Assembly (NCBI RefSeq): GCF_021155775.2
Contig: NC_060234.1
Coordinates: 32,113,026-32,177,025 of the forward strand
Direction: 5' to 3'
Length of the DNA: 64,000 nt
Source of the DNA: Neodiprion pinetum
Taxonomy: Eukaryota; Arthropoda; Insecta; Hymenoptera; Diprionidae
Shown: positions 35,914 to 49,514 of the stretch, one piece after another
How positions within the stretch are numbered: the first letter of the stretch is position 1
Layout of the letters: every line of letters begins with the position of its first letter
Program-made: the position numbers and the translations under genes
The notes under the pieces: generated by a model
What the model saw: the letters and a program-made list of their open reading frames with translations, nothing else
What the model was told of the DNA's origin: nothing
The model's database searches: none

Positions 35914-38900
35914 TCTATATAGTTAAAAAAAGACAACTGCCACTATTGCGCGTGATTCGAAGAGTGTATAGGGATATTAACCTATTTTTAAATGGTACGG
36001 AGGACCAAGGTAAATTTCGATAAACATTCTTGCCTTTCGCGTTAAAGTTGCAGATTAAGGCTTCTCGAACAAATCATATTTCCGTTCAATAAATTCAGTG
36101 TAGGAGGTTTGTGCAGACAATTAGTTGCAGTACTTGCAGCAAGTTTGTCGTGATTTAAAACCGGTCTGTTCATAAAGCCTACTTATGCGTACTTAAACAA
36201 CACACGAATACATCAAATACAGTTATACATATGTATATGTGGTGAAAATTTTTACGTATAACGGAAAATGTTGAAACAAAATGAAAAAAGAACAGAAGTG
36301 ATGCAGTGATATATTCGCATATATATATATCTGCGTGTAAAGTGTAGAGATTGGCGTGAATGAGACGAACGTGAAAAAATAAACGATTTTCAATATAAAA
36401 TCTGACGTAGTGTTGGTCGATTATTTTGATATCCAATTCACGTGTGGCTTGTGCATATAAGTGGAGAAAAAGCTCTTCCTCTTTACCGGCCTGGCCTCTT
36501 GACTCGACGAATAGCGGCTGCGTCGTCGCTGGTCAGCTATAAATGAATAACATTTCAATTTCTTATTTATTCAGAAATCACATACGACCCACAACACGTT
36601 TTGAATTAATTCCGCGAAAGTCTGTGGCCCTATATGTTTTTTTATGAATATTTATTATTGCATCTCGTGTTGATCGCGTCAGTACTTTTTGTTTTATTCT
36701 TCTCCATCCTAAAAACTTTAAATATTATTAACCTCTTGACGAGAGAGGGATGTTTATAAAAAAATCTTTTATGACCTGACGTCAATATGCTTTATGCTAT
36801 AATACGATATAATAAAAGCGACTTTTCAGGCCTTCCAAGTGGTAACCGATTGTTTGGTGTGGACTATATGTATAGTGCGGATCCAGCATAACAATAAACA
36901 ATAAACCTACTCATCCGCGTCACATCCGTTTATAAAGGTGTATGATAGATCGCTGTATCATCTCCGCTGATCGATCATAATTCTTTATACATTTTCTGGC
37001 TATAATGCAATGATCGGGTACTTCAAGACTTACTAATGTACAATTTTAAATTGAAAGTGTAATACTAGTGTCAGGATATAGGATAAAAAATATAGATTTC
37101 TTTCGAAACTTCGCGCCAGATATCACCTTCATGTCGATAATCAGTTGAAATAAGTGAAAGTTTTGTGCCTGCCAGTGAGGGTGATTCTGTATTAATATGG
37201 TTAATGCAGGATAATCGATGGACTCTGTGTCGTAAAGAGCGGCAGTTCAAGTTGCTTTGTCGCGTAGAAGAAATCATGGTGCATGATTTTTGCCGTTAAC
37301 AAGGAGGAGTCCTGTAATGTGAAAAGTAAAAAAAAAATAAAATAACACTTATGATTGGCGTGACCGAGTCAAAAGAGAAGTGACAAATTTTGTCCAGAGA
37401 CTGCCGCGGAACTATTTAGAATCCAAACAAATGCGATATCTTGAGAATTTTTTTGGCGATATCTGTCAAAACCAATCATAACCGAAACGCAGCATCGTAT
37501 CCCAGGCTCCGCGGTATGACGGAGAATGCGCAACCCCAGCATTAAAATTGGCTGTTAAATCGTTTGAAAGCGATTTGCTCGGTGCCTGCTGCCAAAACAT
37601 ACAAACCCCCGTAGCTTCTCGGCAGTATCAACGTCGCGGGTCGGTGTAACAACGGAACGAAAACAATCAGCGGAATAAAGCAATACGAAGATCCCCCGAA
37701 GGATGTCTACGCGCCGTTGTCTCGACGTTTCCGACGCTAACGTATCTAAGACAAAGGGAATTTTTTGAACCGCATCGAACCCGAAACATTTGGTGTATAG
37801 ATGAAGCCGATCCTTGGACTGATTGCGGCACTATAAGCCGTGCGAGGAAGTCGGGGGGTATCTTCGTGTAAACATCTTCGCCAAACCGCGCTGGAATTCA
37901 GATCGCAGCCGGCCAGGAATACCCTAATCTCCAAAAAAAAAGAAAAAAAATCTCCACATGTCGATGCTGCCTTGCTCGTTGCCTATCGCCTATTCGAAGA
38001 CGTACCGTTTAGACGCCAAGAACGGGAGCTCATCGAAATCCCTTAAAGGCAATCTGTTGCCTCAGTTCCATTTGAATATCATCATCTATAACCATCCTCG
38101 TGTGGATAGTCTTTTACTGATTCGTTCATCTTGTAATTAATTTGTGTTATGACCGCGTTACGTAAGAGCTTCCAATTAGTCGACGTTCTCGTTATAAACA
38201 TTCACATTCAACCGAAGTCGCGTTTTAATACTTGTTCGATAAACCTGGTTACGTCGTGCCATAATGATATTGAAAGCTTACTGGTTAACGTATGTGTAAT
38301 GTATTATAATTTTTTGTACTCGTTATATTTCGAAAACTTGAAGGGAAGCGAATTAATGTTCATATATTCGAATTATCTCACATATTGAATGGAAATATTC
38401 TCGTATTTCAGTTCGCTAAACGCAGTGCAGATTCAGCTGTGTCAGAAAATGACTCGCAACTCCCCAAACTCCGAGGCTACTTGTAGGTATTATATGTGAA
38501 AATAATGACGTACGTTCAGACGAATTATTATACAACTATATTATTTCAAACGCGAAGTGGGTGTTTCGGGGAGAAATTTGCAATTTATCTCGATTGTCCA
38601 TACAACTCTCTCGTCTAGACATGACGTACATTAAAGTATAGTTTTAGGCGATATTATAGTATCGGCGTTTAGGTTGCGAGGATAATCCAATTCTGATATC
38701 GGTTTTCAATTCTTATTTCCCAGCGGTATTTCAAATGAGAATTTCTTTCCCTGTCGGGTGATAGGGGTCCGCACATTGGAGATGATGAATGGGCGGATGA
38801 ATACCCTGCACATTCCACCCAACCTGCTCCGAGAAACGTTCATTTCATAAACGACGACAAGAATCCCTGGAAAAATGGTAGGTAAACCATTTCGTGTAGG

Positions 38901-40599
38901 TACCGTCGTGATTATTGAAACGTTAAAAAAGTGCACAGTTTTAACGAACGGGCGTATTATACCGGCCACGTCCAATCTCGACGAGATTGAGCAAATTGCA
39001 AAGGGCGTTCACAGGCCCTCGGGGCCCTGAAACCCAGACTATCGAGTCTTCTGTGGTTCTCGCCTGCAGAGCGACACGGTTCAACGCTCTTGTTCGGTCG
39101 GTTACCTAGTATTAAGAATTACCGGGAATTTTCACTAACGATAGAGGATTCTCACAACGCTTCGCGAATATATTTCAGAGAATACATCTCGAAAGTTCCC
39201 CCACTGCTGCCTCGAGTCTCAATAACCATTTTAAGACGCGACGTGCAAGTCATTTTCACGCCCTAGTCGTAATCCCGGACCCGCTTGACCTCTCGCTAAA
39301 TTTCGATTAATTTAAATCTCCGAGCGAGGCGGCTTAATTCCCACGTCTCCTATCATTAAAGCCCGTTCCGCTCACCGGGACATAATTCAGTACTGGTTTC
39401 AACCCATCTCGGCCTCTGATCTATAAAACTCTGATACGGCGTAATATAGGTGCAGTTTCATAGCAATTGGCTTCTTTTTGGCGTGGCCAATTTAGATTAT
39501 ACATGTTTACGGTTTCCGGACTTCTCCTCTTGATTATCCAACAAGTTGTCAGGTGGATAGCTTTCATCTCGAACGGTCTTGAAATTATTATAATATTTTA
39601 CAAATCGTATAAGTCAAGCCCCGGCTAACTATCCAGCCTTACAATCCCACAAAACTCCAGCACTTGATATTGTCCGTAAACCTTTACCTTCAAATCGATA
39701 TTATTCAATCTAAACTCAACAGATAATTCATTTATATAGATCGTAGCTTTGAACACCGACACAAGGGTCACCGTACATCTAATCGGCCGATCGATTGTTA
39801 TACGTTACATATCATCATCTTGTCATTTCAACATTAAAATCGCGTGCCTCATAATGGATGACACTTATTTTCTCGTTGAAAGCTTTTTTTTATTTTGCCG
39901 CTTTCAATTCTGAACAACCCATTGAGTTCAGAGGACGAAACGTGTATTCACGAATGTCTTTATACGTCGTTTCAATCGCACTTACGTGGAAAGAGTAAAA
40001 AAAAAAAAAGACTCCACGGTGGAATATATCAAGCGTCTTTTATAAGCTCAAACAACCAATGAAAAGGCAAGAAGCGAAAAGAAGTTAAAAGAAAAAAAAA
40101 GAAACTAAGCAGAAGTACAAAATATTATATAACGCCATAATCTTGTGTAATACGCATGTGGTTCCATTTATAGACGTTTGGTAACGGATCTTTCTGTACG
40201 AAGCGCTGCATGAAACATACCCAGGCTACGAATGCGTTTATATCTCCTTTCTCGCTCGACAAATCGAACAGATTCAGTGTGACGATTGCAATTAATGAAA
40301 AATGGCAAAATAGCGTTTTTTCGTGTACAAAAACTCGAACAGATTATACACGAGTTGAATTTTCTATGCATAGTTTTCTCTTCGCAGTCGAGCATGGGCA
40401 TCGGGTTAAAAGCTCGTCTGTAAAAATCGCTTGATGTGGAAGGTAAGTTGAAGTAGTGAAGTACTCGTTGGGTAAATCCGACGATTTTCAGCGAGCCGAA
40501 GTACGCGGGGGACTTTCGCTGGCTGGCTCCGCGCCTGAGCTAACCGGTAGTTACGCTCAAGATGCGCGTTGCTCGCGGGAAGGAATCTCACAGGATCGA

Positions 40600-40842
40600 G
40601 TGGAAGGAGTTCGTTGGTTCGTTGGTTCGTTGGTTCGTTCGTTGGTTCGCGTGGCCCACGGGGAGCTGACGCGCCGAGTAGAGGTTACTGCCCGGGCGCG
40701 AACGACAGCCGCGGCCACCCGTTGCATGGACCGAAGCACCCGTCGTCGCCCACGGACGATGGGCATCCAGGACCAGCGAGCAGCATCCGTGGTCGGAGGC
40801 TGATCGGAGACGCGAAGCTGAGGAGCGAGAGACTCGAGCACG
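40600..40842 (+). promoter_or_regulatory. GC-rich block with GTTCGTTG tandem repeat and donor-like end
   Basis: A GC-rich island in AT-rich surroundings containing about five overlapping GTTCGTTG units (40609-40649). It ends CACG/GTGAGC at 40842/40843, a good splice-donor match. Open frames on both strands reflect base composition. It may be a 5' untranslated first exon and promoter; no TATA box is evident. Confidence 0.35.
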
Positions 40843-43800
40843 GTGAGCACCGGTTGACCATGTGCGAAATGGCCTCGCTTCCCCCTTTCTTCCACCTCCG
40901 AATGATCGCTTGTCTAGCCGTCTTTGTCCCGCCAGGTCTGCGTTATACCTACATACCTATTTCTGTGGGTGTATTACGGGCCACGTTTGAGCTGAGCAGA
41001 AATCGGCTGACTGACGGATATTATCGCGGTTCGACGGCTTTCTATTACACTGTAATATGCTTGTATAGGTGTGTTCTCAACGTGCAAGTCGTAACAATCG
41101 AAAGTTGTTTTACCTAAAAAATACAGCTTGACCATTCGGACTATCCCCTTTCTTTTTAATACGCCACTGTCAACATTCACAATAAACTGAAGTTGGTTTT
41201 TTACGATTTATCAAATGACCGTTACGTGTATGAAAGGTTCTTGGACGCGATCGGCGGAGTTTATATATTTGAAACGAAACCAACATTTTGGTAAAGATTT
41301 TTGAAAGAACCGATAGGCTTATTTCAAACTTTTATTGCTGTTTGTACAATATCCCAAAGTTGTTTTATAATTAATTTCTCTCACTGCTCTGCGACGAAAT
41401 TCTGTTCGATTCACAGTCGAATAAGAATTGCACTAAACAAAAATATTTTATGTGCACGTAATTCAACGCGTAATTTGAACAATGTCGTGGCTTGAGTTGA
41501 CTTTTGTTTCTAGAATAATAATAATTATTATTCCTAACCTGATTGAGATTTGAATGGAAGTGACTGGTTAAATCGCGATTCTGTAGTGATAATATGTACT
41601 GCTCGCAGACCAAACATAATAAATCCCGAACAAATATTTACAGCTTTGTATTCGTGACAATAGTCGTGATACACCGTGCGGTTTTATTGTACCGTCGTGT
41701 GCATAAAGAAAAATGTTATTAGAATAAAAAAGTGCGTGGTTACAGGTGTGAAGTATTTGGTCACGTATCTATTCAGTCTTAACACGCTTTCCAGAATGTT
41801 GATTGGTCTTTAATACACTTTTTTCCTAACCCGAAGGCTGATTAACGAAATCTCGTCTCCCAATCAGAATATCGACCGAAAAATAAACGCGTTATTAATA
41901 AATTGACCATCGGAAAAATTCCAAAGGCAATATAACCGAAACTATAAGTGTCAAAAATCCATCCACCGGATGTAGAATATTATTTTATCCGTCAATATTT
42001 GATATATACCTACACGGGTATACTTAGATGCAATTTTTTTAATCAGTCCAAGCGAAGTTTGTGGGTTTTTTACAAGAATAAGTAGCAAGTTCGAGTATCA
42101 TGTCCGTGAGCAAATCGTATTGTGTAGGTTTAGCCAACAGCTTGCTTTGATATGAAACTACTTTTTGTAGAAATTTAATTCTGCGATCACTCGAAGAGGC
42201 TCAGTTACAAAAACATCAAATTATAACAGAATAAAATGACGAGAGAAAAAAATATGTAGTATGCCCAAGGGACTCATTCTATAATGGACTAAAAACTCGC
42301 GCACCTACACTAGCTACGCGAGATATGGGAGGATGCCTCGACTCAAGGTCTTCGGCTGCGAACGGAGAAAGTGCCAAGACACGCTCTCCGCTTTGAACAA
42401 CCGCGGGAAAAGCGACGATGCATCAACGCATTCCTAATATAATTTTCTTTACTAGTTCTAACCAGCTTCAAATAATTAATATACAAACGTGTCATAAATT
42501 GGTGGTAAAAGCTTTGAGCTTGTGCTTGCCACTTGAAAATAAATTCGATACCGCGCTTTCTGACTGAAGAGTTTCTTCCGAATTTTGGAATTATTGAAGT
42601 CTGAAATATCCCTCAGCTACTCATGTATGTCGGCGGCGTTTCAAACACTGATTTTGTACCTTTTCTTGTTTTCCATCTCTCGAAACCTTCAAGATCTTCC
42701 CTACGATAGACACAACGCGATACGGCGGGCGCATACAAATCGACCGAGTTCAGAATACTCGTTCATTCTCGCGTGCGGACGGCGATTCTAGTCGTTCTGC
42801 GCTCGTACGTGACGATGATAATAACAGCGGCATTAATGACACTGAGATAATAACGACAAAAATAGCCGTGGCATTCTGAAATAGGTTAAAGAAATTACAA
42901 CTATTCCAAATACATCCAAAAACTCAACTTTGCATCTTCGAATCATTCGGATATCATGGAATGGCGATTCAAAAACTAGACTATGTGTGCTTGTTTCTGT
43001 ATTCTTTTTACTTAAAATTATCTCAGGTGGGTACCTGAAATAAAACGAATCTGGCGATGAACAACAATAAATTTCAAAAGATCAGGATCAGATCATAATT
43101 ATTTATTGCGAATGGAATACGTATTTCACAATCGAATTATAATGTACATTATAAAAGATGATTATTATTTATTGACTGATCGACTGATAAACTATATTGA
43201 ACACATAACCGTTTTGTTCGAGAGCGCGGTACTAAAAATGATCGGTGTGAAATGATTTCATTCTTCGACGCAAACGAATGACAGCATACTGCAGGATTGC
43301 TACAGAAATAATGGTCTTATTATGCCTATATTTACAGTGTGTAAATAAGTGAGAGGTACGAATGCAGTTCGACATGCGCTTACGGTGCAAGCGGTGCCTT
43401 TTAATCGCCTTTAATTAACTCCACGTCGGACAGCTCGTGCTCTGGCTGAATTGCGAAACGCCGGGAGTTGAAGAAAAGCGAATCCATAAGGTGTCGGTGC
43501 GGGTAGAAGGCGACCGCGTGGGCGCCCAAGGCCTCCAAACTCGAAGTACAAGTCGCCATTTACGGGCCGGTACACCGGCAGAGGCTGAGAGAGAGTGTCA
43601 GCCGAGAGGCTGACCGTCGTCGTCAGGAGAGACGGCCGCGTGAACCCTGCGGGGAAAGGAGCCGAGACGCGGAGGAAAAGGACGAAGAAAAAAGTTTATA
43701 CGATGCGAAATAAGGCAATACGAAAGAGAGGATCTTTTGATTTGAAGCAATGATAAGGAAGAAAAAATTATAATAACCTGAAGGATGAAAAACTGGTCCT

Positions 43801-46800
43801 CTTCCGCTGCTGCTTTGTGCTCGTATACACACAAGAGCCGACGTTTATCGATTCAATTAAAACCGATGCGTACGGCTGCTAGATTACACTGCACCTGTGT
43901 AAATCTGCCTCATATATGGTATTGTGTATGCACATAGTTCGCGATAATGAACGTGACATTCGAATAACGTCGTTATATTTACTTCAGGTTCAATTTGCTA
44001 CAGGAGACAATCGTCTTTGAGAATAATTATTCGTTCACAGAGTGAATCATCGTGAAAAACTCATACGAACTACTCGTGCCACCGGATTTCTCAACTGGAT
44101 TTTCATTTTGTAGAATTAATTATTTTTGACTATTCATATGGAGATTTTGACTGTGGTGATTTTTCGACAACGTAATTTTTTTTTAGATATCCTTTTACTT
44201 TGTCGATTTGGCAATTGACTGACACATTATTTCTGCAGCGAAGGTTCCTAGAGTAAATTTTTATTCTTGAACGTTGAGTCTGAATAGTTCGTGCCGAAAT
44301 GGTTATGGTTCGCTTCGAAAGTTTATGCTTTTAGAGTAAATGGTGCCATACCCGAGGTTTCTGTGATACCGTTGGGAGAAATTTCTACAGTACACTTGAC
44401 GCTCTGTGGGATAGTCGGATTACACAGTAACACACGCGCGTGAGGGAATTTTCCTGCGTGATCCGGATGGAGGCAGCTGGGTCTGTAATTCATAAGTCGA
44501 GCAGGCTACATTGTCAACCTTCCGACAGTACGTTGAAGCAAACAATGATACTGACAGTGTAAGTATACGGTAGGGTATAAGAGTCAACCACGTACTTTTC
44601 GAGGCAACAAGTCTGTTGCGCGAAGCATCGTTAAATTTTATAAGCTAACGGGTAATGGTTCCCATGGTGCAATAGATTGACGTGAAAGTTAATGATCGGA
44701 ACATTCCAACATCCCTAAAAATCGTTTCAGCCTTGAGATAAATATTTTTTACCCTCTAAGTTCTTAGCGATACTGTAAAATCTGTGCACTCTAAAACTTG
44801 GGCCCTTTTTTTGGGAAAAAGTAACTAATTCTCTAGGTAAACTCATCAAATTAAGTCTGCATGTGACTTGTTCGACACGATGAGGATACTCCGACTCCAT
44901 TTGCACGTACCGACATTGATTTCAGAAGGTTCTAAACCTGACCTGAAAAAGCATACGCAACAAAGGCACAATGTCAGTTCAATCTGATTTTCATCACCTT
45001 TATCAGTGCAGAGCGGCGAGGAAGGAAGCGAGAAAAGAGAGACGAAAACCGGGGGACAGGTGCAGCGACAATAAGCGACGACGAGGGAGTGATTAACTGA
45101 CCCTTCGAAGCGTGACCCTACCCACCTGCGCTCCGTGTCCCTTACAATACCCGAAATCTACCCGCCAGAATTTCTATATACATACACATATACACGGTGC
45201 TCTGAAACATGCATAGCGCCCTCGAGACTCGTATAAGACCTGATGTGAATGAAATTAGGATAATGTGGACGCAGGGACAAGGAAGTTTCATTTCCGTTTA
45301 GATGATTCCCGGAAGATTAGACCTAGCTAGCTTTTCCGTTGCAGTCTCGTTTTTGGGTAACCCTCGCAATTTTGTATATTAATTTCAGCTCATTGCTCGG
45401 AGCTGATTGATCAAAATAATCAAGGTGATCGTGTACGACAAGATTTTCAGTTTTTACACTAGCGAATATAATCGTCGAGGTCGATTGCGATATTCTCTCG
45501 TTTGGCTTTACTTTCCATTCGAATAACGTAGCTGTAACCGAGTACGTATCATCCAAACTAAACGAATAAACTCCACGTACGTACGTATATGTATATAATC
45601 GGAAAAAATATTTTTTATCATTCTTCGAAGTAGATTTGTATCTATTTATTCAAGTGTCCCGGATAAAGACTGAGAAGCGTAACAATGTACAGAATAATGC
45701 TTACAGAATTTTACTTTCATTCGGAGAAAAATAAAAAAGTCTAGCAAAATTTGCAATGTCTTCGCAGTTCAAGATTGCTATCCTTTCTTCATTCGATTAA
45801 AAAGTCGATTTCAGAATTTCAGTCGATCAACCATATAAAACCAATTTTATCGCCAGCAAAATGTTACGATCCTGTAGGTATTGTTAGATAAATTATGACA
45901 CAGCTTGAAGGTTCACCATGTTGAAAATTGAACGGAACTCGCATTAAATACCATTTGACATGAGGACGGTACATTATTCCGGAACACCCCGTGTAGCCGT
46001 AGGAGAATACACACATACGCACGTGTGTTTCAATACGAAGGTGAGGCACACCTCATACGTGCAGTAAACGCATCCTGACCAAGGTAAATCTAGCCCATCT
46101 AATTGCAGGGTGGTGCAGGGGTGGAGTAAAGGAGGAACAGCAAAGGAAAGCGGACGGGAGCCGGAAGTTGTTAATGAATTCGTACGGTTTAGGCATGCAT
46201 CTGTAGAGGTGAAACAGTGCGCAGGAAAGCTTCGCACAGCTATACATAGAATTTGAACTTTGAGGTGAGTAGGCGGTCCTCATTTGCCGCTACCCACACG
46301 AGCCACCGTCTAGATAAGGTAGGTACAGCCTTCAGCCTTGGTGCAGGATCCGTTGCGTGCATGCCAGCATTTCGATTTCTCACCTGCGATATCAAAATTG
46401 CAGAATCATTGAAACCGGGAAGATATTCATACCCGGTTGCAGGGATTAGCCGAGCACACCGAAGCACGTATAGAGTTCGTGGGAGCATGACAAGAGCACG
46501 CGAATGTTGAAGCCTGGTATCCGCGATTGTCAACGTCCGTTGTCTATTCGTGCCTGAAATGCCGCGACGAATGATCCTCGTTTGAAACCGTGAAGCAAAT
46601 GTTTAAACAACGGATTACGAGGTGCCAGACTCGCTGGTATAAACAGGCTAGAAAGTAGAAATTCGTCGGTGTAATGTTTTGGAGTGAAGAATGCGACTCG
46701 TCGTCGAATATTATTATTTAGTGAATAGAACGTTTTCGTCTCTTGAGCACCCGATGTTAAGAATGTATGTAGATGAATGTTTACATGTTGGAATCTTACG

Positions 46801-46932
46801 CTTCCGATGGGAAGCCACGCAAGACGGACAAAGCCGTCTAATAAATGATATGCGGATGTGCATATCATTAATTAGGAGAAGTTCATTGTTGGGAGATATA
46901 AATTCGAAAAACTGGTGATTTCGAAAAATGAA

Positions 46933-47000
46933 TGACGGAGCCAGGAATCGAACCTGGTGTCCAGAGATGCTTGACCGGAGCCTTACTCCACTAAATTATT
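46933..47000 (-). pseudogene. tRNA-like fragment (3' half conserved)
   Basis: Read on the minus strand it contains a perfect T arm (CCAGG-TTCGATT-CCTGG) with a full B-box match GGTTCGATTCC, followed by CTCCGTCA where the acceptor 3' strand should be. Further upstream are a D-arm-like GGAG-TAAGG-CTCC and a stem TCCGG/CTGGA, but with a 10-base loop instead of 7. The 5' acceptor partner GACGGAG is missing; AT-rich sequence stands there. It is best read as a tRNA pseudogene or tRNA-derived repeat head. Confidence 0.45.
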
Positions 47001-48599
47001 ATTTAGTATTTGATATAAGCAATCGCTCAACCGTAGCGAGAGGCGACTGTTATAGATCAATTTCATCAAAAATTAAAAGCATTCCGATCGTTGTCAGTTA
47101 ATTTTTATATAATTTCTTTCAGTCGAAGTGAACGTATGCAATTATCGGCACTCCGCTACCGATTGCCTTGTGCGCAGAAAACACTTGAACATTCAGATTT
47201 GCATTGCGTGATGATTTCTTCCATAACAGTAAACTGGGACGGCTGAGTACACACGTTAAATTGAATTTCTTGACAGGCGGTAATTTTCAAAATTCTTACT
47301 CACTGAGAGATAATAACGCAATTCATGTAAAAAGCTTGTAACGAAATGAAAATAAGTCAGTACGAATAAAACGTAGCATCGGGTACCAGAAGCGGATACT
47401 TTCCTTGCCATAAATGGTTCCAGAGTTACATATTTCAATTGCTGACAGAATTCATACGCAGTATAAGTGCACAAGGAGGTGATTTTCATACGGTATAATT
47501 ACAGTGATTATTAGAAGAAATTTTTACAAATGAAATTAACAAGCAGCGAGTGTACGTATAACAGCTGTATTTATCAATAAAACCTGTTCATCGCTGTTCT
47601 TTCGTGCTCTTTAGTAATTTTCACCACTTAGCATGCGATATTATGCATAATGGTTAATTACATAAACGCAGTATCTTGCTAAAGATGAGAAATCATTGAC
47701 CATTGTGTAGAAACATCTACTTACACAAATATCAATCAAGTTTCTAGACAAGAAGTTTCGTCGAATCATCTTGTTCCGCTTAAGGTACTAATCGCTGTGC
47801 AATTATAAGTCTGCAGAAGCGTTGCATCTGTTGTGAATCGGCGGAAAAATCGGATGGTGAAATTGGAATGATCTTGGTTGATTGAAAGGTAGATCGAAAA
47901 CGCTGGTAAAGTAGATGGAAAGTGTGGGGTAAAGAAAGTGATAAGAAACGTTGCAGAAAGGAGAGTGAGAAGAATCTACCGGGGAAGATGATCTGTGCTG
48001 TGTTTATCGAAAGAAAAAAAAAAGAGACTGCGGAAAGCGGGCACGGGCCTTAAGTGCATGCTGTACATGATGTACAATACCACAAGGCGACTACGCCGTT
48101 AAATATATTCCAAGAGAGAAAATGCGATTGTTGTTCAGGTGAGAGCAAAGAGAGAAGGAGGTAGTGGAAAAGAAACCGAACCGCAAAGGACGGAGACACT
48201 GGCCACTCCAGAGGAAGGTGGGGAGTCCATCACGACGGCGGTGAGGGAAACGCGGGGAAGTTTGGATCGGCAGCCTGCAGTTGCCGTCAGCCTCGCCTCC
48301 CAGTGAGCCAAGCTAGAGTAGCGAGGCTGCTTTGCCGATTCGATACTTTTTTTTATACTTTTCACAAACGAACAAAAACGGTGTGTGTTTCTACGTAATT
48401 TGGTCAGTTTCGCCTTAACCGATTCACCGCCTGATACGCATGTAACCTTGGTTAAATAACCCAGTAACAATCATCCGATTCAAGAACCAAGTCAACCGAT
48501 TCATCCGATTCTGCAGTTGTCCGAACTACGCGCAACGCCTAACACCTAGAATATTCTTTGCCAACTAAACGCAAACACGCTGTAACGAGTAAAGGGTCT

Positions 48600-49514
48600 T
48601 TACCGAGTGATCAATGTGTGCGGAATAGTGCAGTCAGTGCCAGAGACCCTCGAGGAGACCGAGACGCTTGGGTAAGACTATTTCTCCGGATGCTGCACCG
48701 AGTCAGCCGTTGCTTTGCGTATACATTGTGCGAACGCGAGATGGCCGTTAGGAGTGCGACATCAAACTCTCCCATCCGATACCCGGAGTGAAGGCCGAAT
48801 AAACAGACGGCGTACGTCACCTCCGTGTATACAGTATGCATAAATACGTCGTGATTCTGTACCGTGACCGAAGCTTCCAAGGTTTCCAATTTTTCCGATC
48901 TCTCTCGCGCTGCTCCGCACGCCACAATCGACATTCACGAAGTTGTAGCCACCTTTTATTACGATTATTTCAAGTGGGGCCTGTGTGCTTTTGTTATTTT
49001 TATTATCTCTCGACCAGGTTGCGTCACGATAATGTTTCGTCGTTGTTACCGCCGCGCTCGCATTCGCGTTGTACATCGTTTCTACGTCAGTTACATACAC
49101 GTGCAACGCAAGATGCTAGCCATCCACGCTCCTGCCAGTTTACAAGTTTGCTCGATCCATTCGCACGGTGTGAAAGGATGATTTTTCTATTTATAGACCG
49201 ATCATGGCCGAAAACGCACACAGGTACATACCTAGATCGAAAAGACCAACAACGGTGATGGTTGAACGAATGATAAGAGCCTCGGGAAGCCTTGGTTTAC
49301 GCGAAAGAGCTTGTGGTACTCCAAATATCGCGTGCTCCTTACTCGTAACGAGGAACCGTATTTCCAGATGGTTTCGACGTCCCCGGAATAATTCTCCGAA
49401 TGACGCGACCGCCATGTTGGTTCTCGCCCGAAATGACGTCATTGGTAGAGTCTTCGCCTCTCCGCGGGTCCGGTCCTCGTCCGTTCGCCACACGCCATCC
49501 CAGTCTCTTGACAC
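48600..49514 (+). promoter_or_regulatory. GC-balanced block ending in a strong splice-donor match
   Basis: Overlapping open frames run on both strands, so composition rather than coding explains them. It contains GACCGCCATGTTGG at about 49408, close to a YY1/Pho-type CCGCCATNTTG site, and ends TTGACAC/GTAAGT at 49514/49515. It could be a promoter and untranslated first exon spliced to 52916 of the ZP-N gene; this is inference. Confidence 0.3.

Noticed and set aside
40456..41117. Open frames of 115 and 182 codons around the GTTCGTTG repeat
   Set aside because: They translate the tandem repeat into Val/Trp/Phe-Val-Gly repeats and overlap in two frames plus the opposite strand, so base composition explains them.
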